NCBI RefSeq assembly: GCF_900104795.1
Contig: NZ_FNTG01000001.1
Span: forward strand, 992,001 to 1,056,000
Reading direction: 5' to 3'
Source: Burkholderia sp. WP9
GTDB taxonomy: Bacteria > Pseudomonadota > Gammaproteobacteria > Burkholderiales > Burkholderiaceae
Length of the DNA stretch: 64,000 nucleotides
Positions 43,616 through 53,866 of this stretch are shown in pieces. The translations under genes were made by a program, and so were the position numbers. Under the pieces are notes generated by a model. It saw only the letters and a list, made by a program, of their open reading frames with translations, had not been told where the DNA came from and searched no databases. Numbering within the stretch: position 1 is the first letter of the stretch; the number at the start of each line of letters is the position of its first letter.

Positions 43616-43849
43616 TCAGAAACGCATGCCGGTCGCGCAGCCACCGGCGAAGCCGCCGCCGCTGCCGCCTGCGCCACCGCAGAACACGCCGCAGCCGGAT
43701 AGCACGAGCGAGATCATCACGGCGGCCAGCGCTGCGCGCAGGGGTGCCCGGGATATGCGTTTGCACAGGTGGAGAGGGTGTGCGGCTATGGCAGTCTCGA
43801 ACGTGATGGCGGCGTGGTTTCGGCTTGGGTAAGTCATTCCGGATTGCAT
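43616..43849 (-). CDS. Small lipoprotein-like protein
   Basis: 77 residues if started at the first ATG. A hydrophobic helix ends in LVLSGC, a good lipobox, followed by the cysteine- and glycine-rich mature tail GVFCGGAGGSGGGFAGGCA. The N-terminal extension before the helix is unusually long for a lipoprotein signal, and no ATG with an RBS sits closer, so the true start is uncertain. Similar very small lipoproteins are common in Burkholderia. Confidence 0.5.
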   Translation of the reverse strand: MQSGMTYPSRNHAAITFETAIAAHPLHLCKRISRAPLRAALAAVMISLVLSGCGVFCGGAGGSGGGFAGGCATGMRF

Positions 43850-44060
43850 ATCGGCGGTGGTTTTGAGAGGCCACGAGCAAAGGCGCGAACTGCGCGGTCC
43901 GTTGAAAGTTTTCTGTCAGGTTTTAGCGCGGGAGCGGGCGGCACGCGGCGTGGCGGCGAACCCTTGAGCCTAGCGTCCGGCCGTGTGCTCTCGAATGACG
44001 AAAAATCTGAAAACGTAGGGGGTTTCGTCGGTTGCGGAGCCGGAACGAGCGTGCGCTGCC

Positions 44061-44069
44061 TGATAGAAT
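44061..44069 (+). promoter_or_regulatory. Extended -10 promoter of the DUF1992-tadA operon
   Basis: TGATAGAAT is a TGn extended -10 with a 5/6 hexamer (TAGAAT), 28 bases before the ATG at 44098. No -35 is seen at 16-18 bp, which extended -10 promoters can do without. Confidence 0.5.
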
Positions 44070-44097
44070 GCTTGGGCCGCAACGTAGTGGATCGCAG

Positions 44098-45269
<1,172 letters not shown>

Positions 45270-45297
45270 AACTACAACGTCAAACAAGGTCTTGCTC

Positions 45298-46224
45298 ATG
45301 AGCGTCCATCGCACCATCGAACTGATCGCGCCGTCCGGGTATCCGCATGATCCGGAGGTGCTGCATCGCGCGCTGCAGCGTTTTCATGCCCAGGGCCATC
45401 GCATCGAGGGCGCGGAAGCGGCGCGGCGTCGCTACCTGCGCTTCGCCGGCACCGACGGCCAGCGCGCTGCCGATCTGAACCGGCTCGCCGACCCGTCGCG
45501 TGAGTTGCCGGATATCGTGCTGGCCGTGCGCGGCGGCTACGGCGCGGTGCGCATTCTGCACGGACTCGACTACGAAGGGCTGCAACGGCGGCTGACCGAT
45601 CAACCGGTTGCCCTCGTGGGGCATAGCGATTTCACCGCGATCCAGCTTGCGTTGCTGGCGCGAGCCGGGGTGAAAACCTTCGGCGGTCCGATGGTGATGA
45701 GTGATTTCGGGGCGGAGGAACTCAGCGAGTTCACCATGCAGCACTTCTGGTCCGCGTTGACGAAACCGACCATGACGGTCTCGAGCAACACGCCGCAGGC
45801 ACAGCCAGTAGATGTCTCGGGCATGTTGTGGGGCGGCAACCTGGCGGTGCTCGTGTCGCTGATCGGCACGCCGTACATGCCGCCGGTGAGTGGCGGAATC
45901 CTGTTTATCGAAGACGTCAACGAACAACCGTTCCGGGTCGAGCGGATGATTTATCAGCTGCACCTGTCCGGCATCCTCGCGCAGCAGCAGGCACTCGTGC
46001 TGGGCGATTTCTCCGGCGCCAAATCCTACGACTACGACAATGGTTACGACTTGCACTCGGTGATCGAGCAGGCGAGGTCGGTGATCGGCATTCCGATCGT
46101 GACAGGGCTGCAATTCGGTCATGTCCGCAACATGCTGACGCTGCCGGTGGGCGCGGACGCGCATCTCGTTGCCAACGCACAGGGATTCGAACTGAGCTTG
46201 TCGGGCTATCCGTATCTCGCGTGA
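45298..46224 (+). CDS. ldcA: LD-carboxypeptidase
   Basis: 308 residues of peptidase family S66. Nucleophile Ser in LVGHSDFTAIQLAL, Glu in GGILFIEDVNEQPFR and His in GLQFGHVRN form the Ser-Glu-His triad. Removes the terminal D-Ala from murein tetrapeptides during peptidoglycan recycling. No signal peptide, consistent with cytoplasmic recycling. Followed by a strong terminator. Confidence 0.92.
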   Translation: MSVHRTIELIAPSGYPHDPEVLHRALQRFHAQGHRIEGAEAARRRYLRFAGTDGQRAADLNRLADPSRELPDIVLAVRGGYGAVRILHGLDYEGLQRRLTDQPVALVGHSDFTAIQLALLARAGVKTFGGPMVMSDFGAEELSEFTMQHFWSALTKPTMTVSSNTPQAQPVDVSGMLWGGNLAVLVSLIGTPYMPPVSGGILFIEDVNEQPFRVERMIYQLHLSGILAQQQALVLGDFSGAKSYDYDNGYDLHSVIEQARSVIGIPIVTGLQFGHVRNMLTLPVGADAHLVANAQGFELSLSGYPYLA

Positions 46225-46239
46225 GCGGACGTGCGAGCG

Positions 46240-46265
46240 AAGCGGGCCATTGCCCGCTTTATTTC
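46240..46265 (+). terminator. Intrinsic terminator of ldcA
   Basis: 8-bp stem AAGCGGGC/GCCCGCTT with loop CATT, followed by TATTT. Sixteen bases after the ldcA stop. Confidence 0.8.
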
Positions 46266-46339
46266 TACTCCAGTAACGCAACTAACGGCCTGTGTTTTGG
46301 AATCGACCACGAGCAGAACGACCCGTGAAGGTCCATTGG

Positions 46340-46353
46340 TTTTGTTGACAAAA
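46340..46353 (+). promoter_or_regulatory. Candidate GntR operator 1
   Basis: TTTTGT-TG-ACAAAA, a perfect 6+6 inverted repeat. It shares the core TTGTTGACAA with the repeat at 46484 and lies about 200 bp upstream of the GntR gene. Confidence 0.45.
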
Positions 46354-46395
46354 CCCGCCCTCAACAGACGGCGTCCTTTCAGTCTAATTAAACTT

Positions 46396-46410
46396 ATACA
46401 TAGCCTGTAT
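46396..46410 (+). promoter_or_regulatory. Inverted repeat ATACA-N5-TGTAT
   Basis: ATACA-TAGCC-TGTAT lies in an AT-rich stretch ahead of the GntR gene. Possible additional regulator site; no consensus match claimed. Confidence 0.3.
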
Positions 46411-46483
46411 CAAGGCTTCGGGACTGATCTATAAGCCCGTCAGCCTTCCCTTGCCGTGAAAATTGTCAAAATTAAAATCAAAA

Positions 46484-46515
46484 ATTGTTGACAATCTTTA
46501 TGTCCATCCTAAGAT
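46484..46515 (+). promoter_or_regulatory. Promoter of the GntR gene with overlapping operator
   Basis: Perfect -35 TTGACA (46488-46493), 16-bp spacer, -10 TAAGAT (46510-46515). The -35 lies inside the inverted repeat ATTGT-TG-ACAAT (46484-46495), so a protein bound there would block transcription; autorepression is likely. The local AT content is far above the window average. Confidence 0.6.
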
Positions 46516-46539
46516 GACCAACATACCGAGACACACATC

Positions 46540-47253
46540 ATGTCCGACGCAGACCCTACCGCCGCCAATAGTACGAAACCTGAAGTGATCGCCGAGCGCA
46601 TCCGCGCCGCGATCCTCGAGCATCGGCTTGCGCCGGGCGCCAAGCTGACCGAAGCGCAGTTGTGCGAAGTATTCGGCGTGAAGCGCGGCCCGATCCGGCA
46701 GGCGCTGACGCAACTCGCGACGGACCACCTCGTCGATCTCGAACCGAATCGCGGCGCGTTCGTGGCGAGCCCCTCGCTACAGGAAGTGCACGAGGTGTTC
46801 GAGATGCGCCGCATCATCGAACTGGCGGTGGTGGAAAAGATTTGCAGCGGTCACGGCATGCGGCGCTTGAAGAGCATTGGCAGCATGATCGGCCGGGAAC
46901 GCAAAGCGTTCGAAACACGTGATTTTCCGGCGTGGATTCGCCTGTCGGGCGAGTTTCACACCGAATTGGCGGGACTGACCGGCAACACGGTGTTGTGCGA
47001 TTGCCTGAACGGGCTGGTGGCGCGCTCCACGCTGATTTCCGCGTTGTACGAGTCGCTCGGACGCAGCCCATGCTCGTTCGAAGACCACGAAGCCATACTC
47101 GCCGCGCTCGACGCCGGCGATGCAAAAGAGGCGGCGGCACTCATGTCGCGCCATTTGCAAAGCGTCGAGCTGAAGATGCTGGACCGCCCGGCGCGTGGTG
47201 CGGCCGATCTGCGGGAAGTATTCGGCGCCCTCAACGGTGCGCCTAGAGAATGA
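46540..47253 (+). CDS. GntR-family (FCD) transcriptional regulator
   Basis: 237 residues. Winged helix-turn-helix at about 14-80 (ERIRAAILEHRLAPGAKLTEAQLCEVFGVKRGPIRQAL), FCD effector domain at about 88-222 (EMRRIIELAVVEKI, FHTELAGLTGN, DHEAILAALDAGD, MSRHL), which usually binds a metal and a small acid. As the first gene before the permease and allantoin genes it probably controls them, with a ureide or related ligand; this is inferred from position. Confidence 0.88.
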   Translation: MSDADPTAANSTKPEVIAERIRAAILEHRLAPGAKLTEAQLCEVFGVKRGPIRQALTQLATDHLVDLEPNRGAFVASPSLQEVHEVFEMRRIIELAVVEKICSGHGMRRLKSIGSMIGRERKAFETRDFPAWIRLSGEFHTELAGLTGNTVLCDCLNGLVARSTLISALYESLGRSPCSFEDHEAILAALDAGDAKEAAALMSRHLQSVELKMLDRPARGAADLREVFGALNGAPRE

Positions 47254-47618
47254 CCCACGACAATGTCCACGCCATGCTGAGGCAGGCGGCCGGCGTGCGC
47301 GCCTGACTGGTGCGCGCCGCACTGAATTGAACTGAACGAATCACGTGTTGCAAGGCGGCTCGACGTGAGCGCTGCCGGCTTGCGCACGCGTGTCCGTCGC
47401 CGGGCGACGGACATCGAGTAGCAGCAACGCAACGCCGGCGCTCCGCGGCTGCTGACGGTGCGATAACCACAAGTACTTCAGTACGGAGATATCCGCGGCA
47501 CGGCAAACCAGGCGGCTCGCCTGTGCTTCGTCCCGAACGGGCAAAGCGCGCGCGACTGGCATGGCCGATGCATCGTCCTTCGATTCGCTATCGATGGTCT
47601 CTATCCCAAGGAGGAATC
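47254..47618. other. Regulatory gap before the NCS1 permease gene
   Basis: 365 bases with no gene. An inverted repeat GTACT-TC-AGTAC at 47473-47484 is the only structured element I noticed; it could be an operator for the permease gene. Confidence 0.45.
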
Positions 47619-49100
47619 ATGGCTCAGTTCAGTGCAGCGCCCGGCAATCCCGCAATTCCCACTTACGCAGACGGCGGCGCAACCGGCGATCCGTCAATGC
47701 CCGCAGGCTACAGCGAACGGCTCTATAACGAAGACCTCGCGCCGTTGCGCCACCAAACCTGGGGCGCGTACAACATTTTTGCGTTCTGGATGTCCGACGT
47801 GCACAGCGTCGGCGGCTATGTGTTTGCGGGCAGCCTGTTCGCGCTCGGGCTGACGAGCTGGCAGGTGCTGATCGCGTTGCTGGTCGGCATTACGATCGTG
47901 AACCTGTTGTGCAACCTGATCGCCAAGCCTAGCCAGGCGAACGGCGTGCCTTATCCGGTCGCGTGCCGTGCGACCTTCGGCGTGCTCGGCGCGAATATTC
48001 CCGCGGTGATTCGCGGCCTGATCGCGGTCGCGTGGTACGGCATTCAGACTTATCTGGCGTCGAGCGCGCTGGTGATCGTGGTGTTGAAGTTCGTTCCCCA
48101 GCTGCTGCCGTATGCCGATGTCCATCATCACGGCTTCATGGGCCTGTCGACGCTCGGCTGGGCCGGTTTCATGCTGCTGTGGGTCCTGCAGGCACTTGTG
48201 TTCTGGCACGGCATGGAGACCATCAAGAAGTTCATCGACTTCGCCGGCCCGGCCGTCTACGTGGTGATGTTCATTCTCGCGGGCTACATGGTGTATCGCG
48301 CGGGATGGCGCAACATCGGCATCAACCTGGGCGGCGTCAAATATCACGGCATGGAAGTCGTGCCGGTGATGATCACGGCGACTTCGCTGGTGGTGTCGTA
48401 CTTCTCCGGACCGATGCTCAACTTCGGCGACTTTTCGCGCTACGGCAAGAGCTTTCGCAGCGTGCAGCGTGGCAACTTCTGGGGGCTGCCGGTCAACTTT
48501 CTGGCCTTCTCGCTGGTGACGGTGATCACGACCGCTGCCACGCTGCCGGTATTCGGCCAGCTGATCACGGACCCGGTTGAAACCGTGGGCCGCATCGATT
48601 ATCCGACCGCGGTGATTCTCGGCGCGCTGACCTTCACGATCGCGACGATCGGCATCAACATCGTCGCCAATTTCGTCTCGCCGGCATTCGACTTCTCCAA
48701 CGTCGCGCCGCGCCTGATCAGCTGGCGCGCGGGCGGCATGCTCGCAGCGGTGGCATCGATTTTCATTACGCCGTGGAATCTGTTCAACAACCCCGCCGTG
48801 ATCCACTACACCCTCGATGTTCTCGGCAGCTTCATCGGACCTTTGTACGGTGTCCTGATCGTCGATTACTATCTCGTGAAGCGTCAGAAAATCGTGCTCG
48901 ACGATCTGTATACGGTTGCGCCCACCGGCTCGTACTGGTATCGCAACGGCGTGAACTATCGGGCGGTCGCCGCGTTGCTGCCGGCTGCCGTGATCGCCGT
49001 GCTCTGCGTGATGGTGCCCGCGCTCGACGGCATGGCGAATTTCTCGTGGTTCATTGGCGCCGGCCTCGCCGCGCTGTTCTATCGCGTGATTGCACGCTGA
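47619..49100 (+). CDS. NCS1-family permease (allantoin/purine/pyrimidine type)
   Basis: 493 residues, twelve membrane helices, nucleobase:cation symporter-1 family: LYNEDLAPLRHQTWGAYNIFAFWMSDVHS, NGVPYPVACRATFGVLGANIP, AVAWYGIQTYLASSAL, SPAFDFSNVAPRLISWRAGG. RBS AAGGAGGAATC. The substrate is not fixed by sequence, but the next genes make allantoin or a related ureide the best guess; hydantoin or uracil are alternatives. Confidence 0.88.
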   Translation: MAQFSAAPGNPAIPTYADGGATGDPSMPAGYSERLYNEDLAPLRHQTWGAYNIFAFWMSDVHSVGGYVFAGSLFALGLTSWQVLIALLVGITIVNLLCNLIAKPSQANGVPYPVACRATFGVLGANIPAVIRGLIAVAWYGIQTYLASSALVIVVLKFVPQLLPYADVHHHGFMGLSTLGWAGFMLLWVLQALVFWHGMETIKKFIDFAGPAVYVVMFILAGYMVYRAGWRNIGINLGGVKYHGMEVVPVMITATSLVVSYFSGPMLNFGDFSRYGKSFRSVQRGNFWGLPVNFLAFSLVTVITTAATLPVFGQLITDPVETVGRIDYPTAVILGALTFTIATIGINIVANFVSPAFDFSNVAPRLISWRAGGMLAAVASIFITPWNLFNNPAVIHYTLDVLGSFIGPLYGVLIVDYYLVKRQKIVLDDLYTVAPTGSYWYRNGVNYRAVAALLPAAVIAVLCVMVPALDGMANFSWFIGAGLAALFYRVIAR

Positions 49101-49138
49101 ATCGCACGCTGAATTGTGCAGATGCAACAGGAGTGGAT

Positions 49139-50005
49139 ATGCGCATCAAACTGATCAACCCGAATACGACCCAGCGCATGACGGAAGCAATGGGCCGCTG
49201 CGCGCGCGAAGTCGCCGCGCCGGGCACTGAAGTCATCGCGGTGAATCCGACCATGGGGCCGCCGTCGATCGAAGGCTATTACGACGAAGCGCTGGCGACG
49301 CCAGGCTTGCTGGCCGAGGTTGCGGCCGGCGAGCGCGAAGGCTGCGACGGTTACGTGATTGCCTGCTTCGGCGATCCGGGTCTCTACGCGGCACGCGAGT
49401 TGGCGCGGGGTCCGGTGATCGGCATCGCCGAGGCGGCAATGCACGCGGCCAGCGTGCTGGCGCCTGGCTTCTCCGTGGTGACCACGCTGGCGCGCACCTG
49501 CGGCATGGCGTGGCACCTCGCCGAGCGCTACGGCATGAAGCGGTTTTGCCGCAACGTTCGCGCCACCGACGTCGCCGTCCTCGATCTCGACAAGCCTGGC
49601 TCGGCGGCGCGCCGCATCATTCTCGACGAATGCCGGCGCGCGCTTGCCGAGGACGGCTCGGAAGCGATCGTGCTCGGCTGCGCGGGCATGGCCGAACTGT
49701 GCGCGGAGATCGAGGACGCGCTCGGCGCGCCGGTGATCGAAGGCGTGACAGCAGCGGTGAAATGGACCGAGGCGCTGGTCTCGCTGCGTCTTTCGACCGC
49801 CAAACGCGGCGACTATGCGCGGCCGCTGGCCAAGCGCTACGACGGCGCGCTGGCATCGTTCAGTCCGGTCGACGCCGATCCGAACCCGCGTGCGCTGCGC
49901 GGATCTACCGAAGTTTCCTCGGCAAATGCGCCGGAAAATGCAGGAACGTCCGATCTGGTGCGGGTAAACACTACGGAACCGGGCCGGCACATACATTCAG
50001 TGTGA
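49139..50005 (+). CDS. hpxA: Allantoin racemase (Asp/Glu/hydantoin racemase family)
   Basis: 288 residues. Starts with INPNTTQRMTEAM, and the two active-site cysteines lie in IACFGDPG and LGCAGMAE, as in hydantoin racemases. In purine clusters this family interconverts (R)- and (S)-allantoin so that the stereospecific allantoinase can use both. The last 45 residues are a Ser/Asn-rich tail not needed for the fold. RBS CAGGAGTGG. Confidence 0.82.
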   Translation: MRIKLINPNTTQRMTEAMGRCAREVAAPGTEVIAVNPTMGPPSIEGYYDEALATPGLLAEVAAGEREGCDGYVIACFGDPGLYAARELARGPVIGIAEAAMHAASVLAPGFSVVTTLARTCGMAWHLAERYGMKRFCRNVRATDVAVLDLDKPGSAARRIILDECRRALAEDGSEAIVLGCAGMAELCAEIEDALGAPVIEGVTAAVKWTEALVSLRLSTAKRGDYARPLAKRYDGALASFSPVDADPNPRALRGSTEVSSANAPENAGTSDLVRVNTTEPGRHIHSV

Positions 50006-50017
50006 CACGCACTATCT

Positions 50018-50048
50018 GCCCCGGTGTATGGGCGCACCGGGGCGTTTT
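50018..50048 (+). terminator. Intrinsic terminator after the racemase gene
   Basis: 9-bp stem GCCCCGGTG/CACCGGGGC with an 8-base loop and GTTTT. It separates the permease-racemase pair from puuE. Confidence 0.75.
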
Positions 50049-50203
50049 CGCTACACTGGTCCAACTCGGCGCGGGGTGCCTGAAAGGTTTTTTGTGTTGC
50101 TTCAGGCGCTGTTTCCGGTGTTTATTCGGCCGCGCCCACCCCACGTGCATACACGTGAGCTCCACGCGAATTTTACGTAACGTCACCACGCATTCGTCAA
50201 ACC

Positions 50204-51154
50204 ATGCCACTCGACCCGAACTACCCACGCGATCTGATCGGCTACGGCCGCCACCCGGTGCAGGCCAACTGGCCGGGGCGAGCGCGTGTCGCGGTGCAAT
50301 TCGTTCTGAATTACGAAGAGGGCGGTGAAAACTGCGTGCTGCACGGCGATCCTGGCTCGGAGCAGTTCCTGTCGGAAATCGTCGGCGCCGCGGCTTATCC
50401 GGCTCGCCACATGAGCATGGAGTCGATCTACGAATACGGCTCGCGCGCGGGCGTCTGGCGCATTCTGCGCGAATTCGAAAAGCGCGGCCTGCCGCTCACG
50501 GTGTTCGGCGTTGGCATGGCGATCGAACGGCATCCGGAACTGGCGCGCGCGTTCGTGGAACTCGGTCATGAGATTGCCTGCCACGGCTATCGCTGGATTC
50601 ACTATCAGGACGTGTCGCCGGAGAAAGAAGCGGAGCACATGCGTCTCGGCATGGAAGCGATCGAACGCGTGACGGGCGAGCGTCCGCTTGGCTGGTACAC
50701 CGGCCGTGACAGTCCCAATACGCATCGTCTGGTCGCCGAATACGGCGGATTCCTGTACGACTCCGATTACTATGGCGACGACCTGCCGTTCTGGATGGAC
50801 GTGGACGTTACCGGCGGCACGACAGTGCCGCAATTGATCGTGCCGTACACGCTCGACACCAACGACATGCGCTTTGCAAGCCCGCAAGGCTTCAACACGG
50901 CAGACCACTTCTTCACGTACCTGCGCGATGCATTCGACGTGCTCTACGAAGAGGGCGACGAAGCGCCGAAGATGCTTTCCATCGGCATGCATTGCCGTTT
51001 GCTCGGGCGCCCTGGGCGTTTTCGCGCGCTGCAACGTTTTCTCGACCATATCGAACAGCACGATCGCGTGTGGGTGACGCGGCGCGTCGATATTGCGCGC
51101 CACTGGCGCGAACATCACCCTTACCAACAAGACAACCGCGGGGCAGCGGCATGA
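50204..51154 (+). CDS. puuE: Allantoinase, polysaccharide-deacetylase-like
   Basis: 316 residues; metal-independent PuuE-type allantoinase with the NodB-like fold. Marks: DLIGYGRHPVQANWPGRARVAVQFVLNYEEGGE, the RHMSMESIYEYGSRAGVWR block, HEIACHGYRWIHYQDV, and WYTGRDSPNTHRLVAEYGG. Opens allantoin to allantoate. Its stop overlaps uraD by four bases (ATGA). Confidence 0.95.
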   Translation: MPLDPNYPRDLIGYGRHPVQANWPGRARVAVQFVLNYEEGGENCVLHGDPGSEQFLSEIVGAAAYPARHMSMESIYEYGSRAGVWRILREFEKRGLPLTVFGVGMAIERHPELARAFVELGHEIACHGYRWIHYQDVSPEKEAEHMRLGMEAIERVTGERPLGWYTGRDSPNTHRLVAEYGGFLYDSDYYGDDLPFWMDVDVTGGTTVPQLIVPYTLDTNDMRFASPQGFNTADHFFTYLRDAFDVLYEEGDEAPKMLSIGMHCRLLGRPGRFRALQRFLDHIEQHDRVWVTRRVDIARHWREHHPYQQDNRGAAA

Positions 51155-51672
51155 AGGCGATGCAATACACTCTGGACCAACTCAACAGCATCTCGACCGA
51201 AGCGTTCGTGGCAACGCTGTCGGGTATTTTCGAGCACTCGCCGTGGGTCGCGGAAATCGCCGCGCAGCAACGGCCTTTCGCCAGTATCGACGAGTTGCAT
51301 CGCAAGATGTCGAACATCGTCGAAACGGCCGGTGAAGAGAAGCAACTGGCGCTGATCAATGCTCACCCGGAACTCGCCGGCAAGGCCGCGGTGCGCGGCG
51401 AACTGACCGCCGAATCCACGCGCGAGCAGAGCGGCGCCGGCCTCGCGCAATGCACGCAGGAAGAGTTCGACAAGCTGCTCGCGCTGAACGCCGCTTATCG
51501 CGAGAAGTTCGGTTTTCCATTCATCCTCGCCGTGCGCGGTTATGACCGTCACGGCATCATCGCGAACTTCGAAGCGCGCGTGAACAATAGCCGCGCCGAA
51601 GAACTGCGCGCGAGCCTCGATCAGATCTACCGCATCGCACGTTTCAGGCTCGACGACCTGATCGACGCATAA
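51151..51672 (+). CDS. uraD: OHCU decarboxylase
   Basis: 173 residues. Converts 2-oxo-4-hydroxy-4-carboxy-5-ureidoimidazoline to (S)-allantoin. The catalytic H72 lies in NAHPELAGKAA, and FGFPFILAVRG plus RLDDL complete the family pattern. The ATG is translationally coupled to puuE. Confidence 0.95.
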   Translation: MKAMQYTLDQLNSISTEAFVATLSGIFEHSPWVAEIAAQQRPFASIDELHRKMSNIVETAGEEKQLALINAHPELAGKAAVRGELTAESTREQSGAGLAQCTQEEFDKLLALNAAYREKFGFPFILAVRGYDRHGIIANFEARVNNSRAEELRASLDQIYRIARFRLDDLIDA

Positions 51673-51744
51673 GGCTTAACCACGCGTCGCGGACCTCGAA
51701 CCGAAACGTTTTTTCAGCACTGGCAAATATCAAGGAAGACAAAA

Positions 51745-52758
51745 ATGGCACTCCCGATTCTCGACCCCAACGCACCGGAATTCACGCGCCGCTATGTGAA
51801 CCTGGCGGACCCGCGTCTGGGCGCGCAGGCGCTCGAGGCCAGCGACGACTTCTTCGCACCGAAGGAGCGCATGCTGAATCCGGAGCCGGCCGTTTTCATT
51901 CCGGGCAAATACGACGACAACGGCAAGTGGATGGACGGCTGGGAAACCCGCCGCAAGCGCGCCAACGGCTATGACTGGTGCGTCGTGAAGCTGGCTCGTC
52001 CGGGCGTGATCAAGGGGCTGGATCTCGACACCAGCCACTTCACGGGTAATTTCCCGCCGGCGGCGTCGGTGGAAGCCGCGCGCGTGGTGGACGGCGCGCC
52101 GAACCAGTCGACGCAATGGACCGAAATCGTGCCGTCGACCACGTTGCAAGGCAATAGCCATCATTATCACGAAGTCAGCGACACGAACGCTTACACCCAC
52201 CTGCGCGTAAACATTTATCCGGACGGCGGCATTGCGCGTCTGCGGGTGTATGGTCAGCCGCAAGTCGATTGGGCCGGCGCGAGCCGCACGGAGCAGTTCG
52301 ATCTGGCTGCGATGGAGAACGGCGCCTATCTCGTCGCGGCGAACAACCAGCACTTCGGCGCAGCGTCGACGATCCTGATGCCGGGCCGTGGCGTGAACAT
52401 GGGAGACGGCTGGGAAACGCGCCGCCGTCGTGAGCCGGGTAACGACTGGGCGATCGTCGCACTGGCGCAACCGGGCGTGATCAGGAAAATCGAAGTCGAT
52501 ACGGCGCACTTCAAGGGTAACTTTCCGGACCGCTGCTCGATTCAAGCCGCGTATGTCACGGGTGGCACGAACAGCTCGCTGATCACGCAAGCCATGTTCT
52601 GGCCGGTGCTGCTCGGCGAACAGAAACTGAAGATGGACAACCAGCACTATTTCGAAAGCGAGATCGCGGCACTGGGTCCGGTGACGCACGTGCGCTTCAA
52701 TATCATTCCGGACGGCGGCGTGTCGCGCCTGCGCCTGTGGGGCACGCTCGCATCATGA
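51745..52758 (+). CDS. alc: Allantoicase
   Basis: 337 residues made of two similar jelly-roll domains; each contains a GWETRR(K/R)R block and a HF(T/K)GNFP block. Hydrolyses allantoate to ureidoglycolate and urea. RBS AAGGAAGAC. The stop overlaps allA by four bases. Confidence 0.95.
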   Translation: MALPILDPNAPEFTRRYVNLADPRLGAQALEASDDFFAPKERMLNPEPAVFIPGKYDDNGKWMDGWETRRKRANGYDWCVVKLARPGVIKGLDLDTSHFTGNFPPAASVEAARVVDGAPNQSTQWTEIVPSTTLQGNSHHYHEVSDTNAYTHLRVNIYPDGGIARLRVYGQPQVDWAGASRTEQFDLAAMENGAYLVAANNQHFGAASTILMPGRGVNMGDGWETRRRREPGNDWAIVALAQPGVIRKIEVDTAHFKGNFPDRCSIQAAYVTGGTNSSLITQAMFWPVLLGEQKLKMDNQHYFESEIAALGPVTHVRFNIIPDGGVSRLRLWGTLAS

Positions 52759-53267
52759 AAACGCTCGCGATCGAACCGTTGACGAAAGAAGCGTTCGCCG
52801 CATTCGGCGACGTGATCGAACTCGAAGGCGCGAAGCAGATCCCGATCAACCTCGGCACGACGATCCGCTATCACGATCTCGCGAAAGTGGATGTCGCCGA
52901 CGAGAACGGCCGTACGCTCGTGAACCTGTTTCGCGGGCAACCGCGCACGCTGCCGTTCGAAGTGAAGATGCTCGAGCGGCACCCGCTCGGCAGCCAGGCG
53001 TTCGTCCCGCTGAACGACAAAGCGTATCTGGTGGTCGTGGCGCCGGCAGGTGAGCTGGACGTGTCGAAGATTCGCGCTTTCGTGACGAGCGGCTGGCAGG
53101 GCGTGAACTATGCGAAGGGCGTGTGGCATCATCCGCTGATTGCGTTGGGTGAGGTGAGCGACTTTATCGTCGTCGATCGCGGCGGGGATGGACTCAATCT
53201 CAATGAGCGGGACCTCGCGGAGTCGTTGTGGCTCACGGAAGATGCGTTGAGCGCGGTGGCGGTTTGA
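52755..53267 (+). CDS. allA: Ureidoglycolate lyase
   Basis: 170 residues, cupin-fold All[17 protein letters not shown] at the start, [28 protein letters not shown], and [13 protein letters not shown]. Splits ureidoglycolate to glyoxylate and urea, the last ring-carbon step. Coupled to alc by an ATGA overlap and followed by a terminator. Confidence 0.95.
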   Translation: MKTLAIEPLTKEAFAAFGDVIELEGAKQIPINLGTTIRYHDLAKVDVADENGRTLVNLFRGQPRTLPFEVKMLERHPLGSQAFVPLNDKAYLVVVAPAGELDVSKIRAFVTSGWQGVNYAKGVWHHPLIALGEVSDFIVVDRGGDGLNLNERDLAESLWLTEDALSAVAV

Positions 53268-53307
53268 GGTTTACCGCTACGGCGTAGCGAGCAGGTTGAT
53301 TTGAAAG

Positions 53308-53339
53308 AACCCACAGCATTACCAGTGCTGTGGGTTTTT
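53308..53339 (+). terminator. Intrinsic terminator of the puuE-allA operon
   Basis: 11-bp perfect stem AACCCACAGCA/TGCTGTGGGTT with a 7-base loop, followed by TTTG. Forty bases after the allA stop. Confidence 0.88.
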
Positions 53340-53780
53340 GTTTTGGTGGCCAACCCAAAAGCCGAGCTACGCCGTCGTTGTGCGTTTAGCTCCGTTTGGC
53401 GAGAAGCGGCGATTGCCCGATTACTTGGCGCACGCGTTGCGCCGGGTCAGGCGCGAAAAAACCCGCCGCTTCTATCGCCGGTTTGAGTCTCTCGAATTGC
53501 AGGCTCTTCCTCGGCGAGCGCAAAGACGCCATGCTATCGACTCAGGCGTGAAGCTTCTGCTTCCCGACGGCGTGCCATTACAACCCAATAAACAACATAT
53601 ATCCTCGACGCCGTACGCCGGCACTCCCAGTGCGTCGATGTCGAAGCGTTCGATGCGCGACGCCGAGCGGCTCCAGCACGCGCATGGAATAGAACTCGTT
53701 GAAGCCGGGAACCGGCGTGTTGTCGTCCGAGCCCGTGACGATGCGGCTCGTCACGGAGAAACCGACACCAGCCGGCCAAT
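53340..53780. other. Unassigned stretch between allA and puuD terminators
   Basis: About 440 bases flanked by two terminators that point toward each other. Frames of 60-90 codons exist on both strands (one minus frame reads PVPGFNEFYSMRVLEPLGVA), but none has an RBS or a recognised family. Possibly the remnant of a lost gene. Confidence 0.35.
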
Positions 53781-53818
53781 GAAAAGCGGGCTTTCCGCTC
53801 ACGCGAAAAGCCCGCTTC
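53781..53818 (-). terminator. Intrinsic terminator of puuD
   Basis: Read on the minus strand: GCGGGCTTT ... AAAGCCCGC with an inner loop of about 12 bases, followed by TTTTCATT. It begins 49 bases after the puuD stop. Confidence 0.72.
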
Positions 53819-53866
53819 AAAGTCGCTCGATTCTTCGCGACGCCGGGCGGCATGCCCGGCTAGTGG

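Noticed and set aside
47694..49127. 477-codon minus-strand frame opposite the NCS1 permease
   Set aside because: Same mirror effect; no start signal or domain.
53301..53486. Small plus-strand ORF starting at the allA terminator
   Set aside because: Begins inside the terminator stem, no RBS, composition of random GC-rich DNA.
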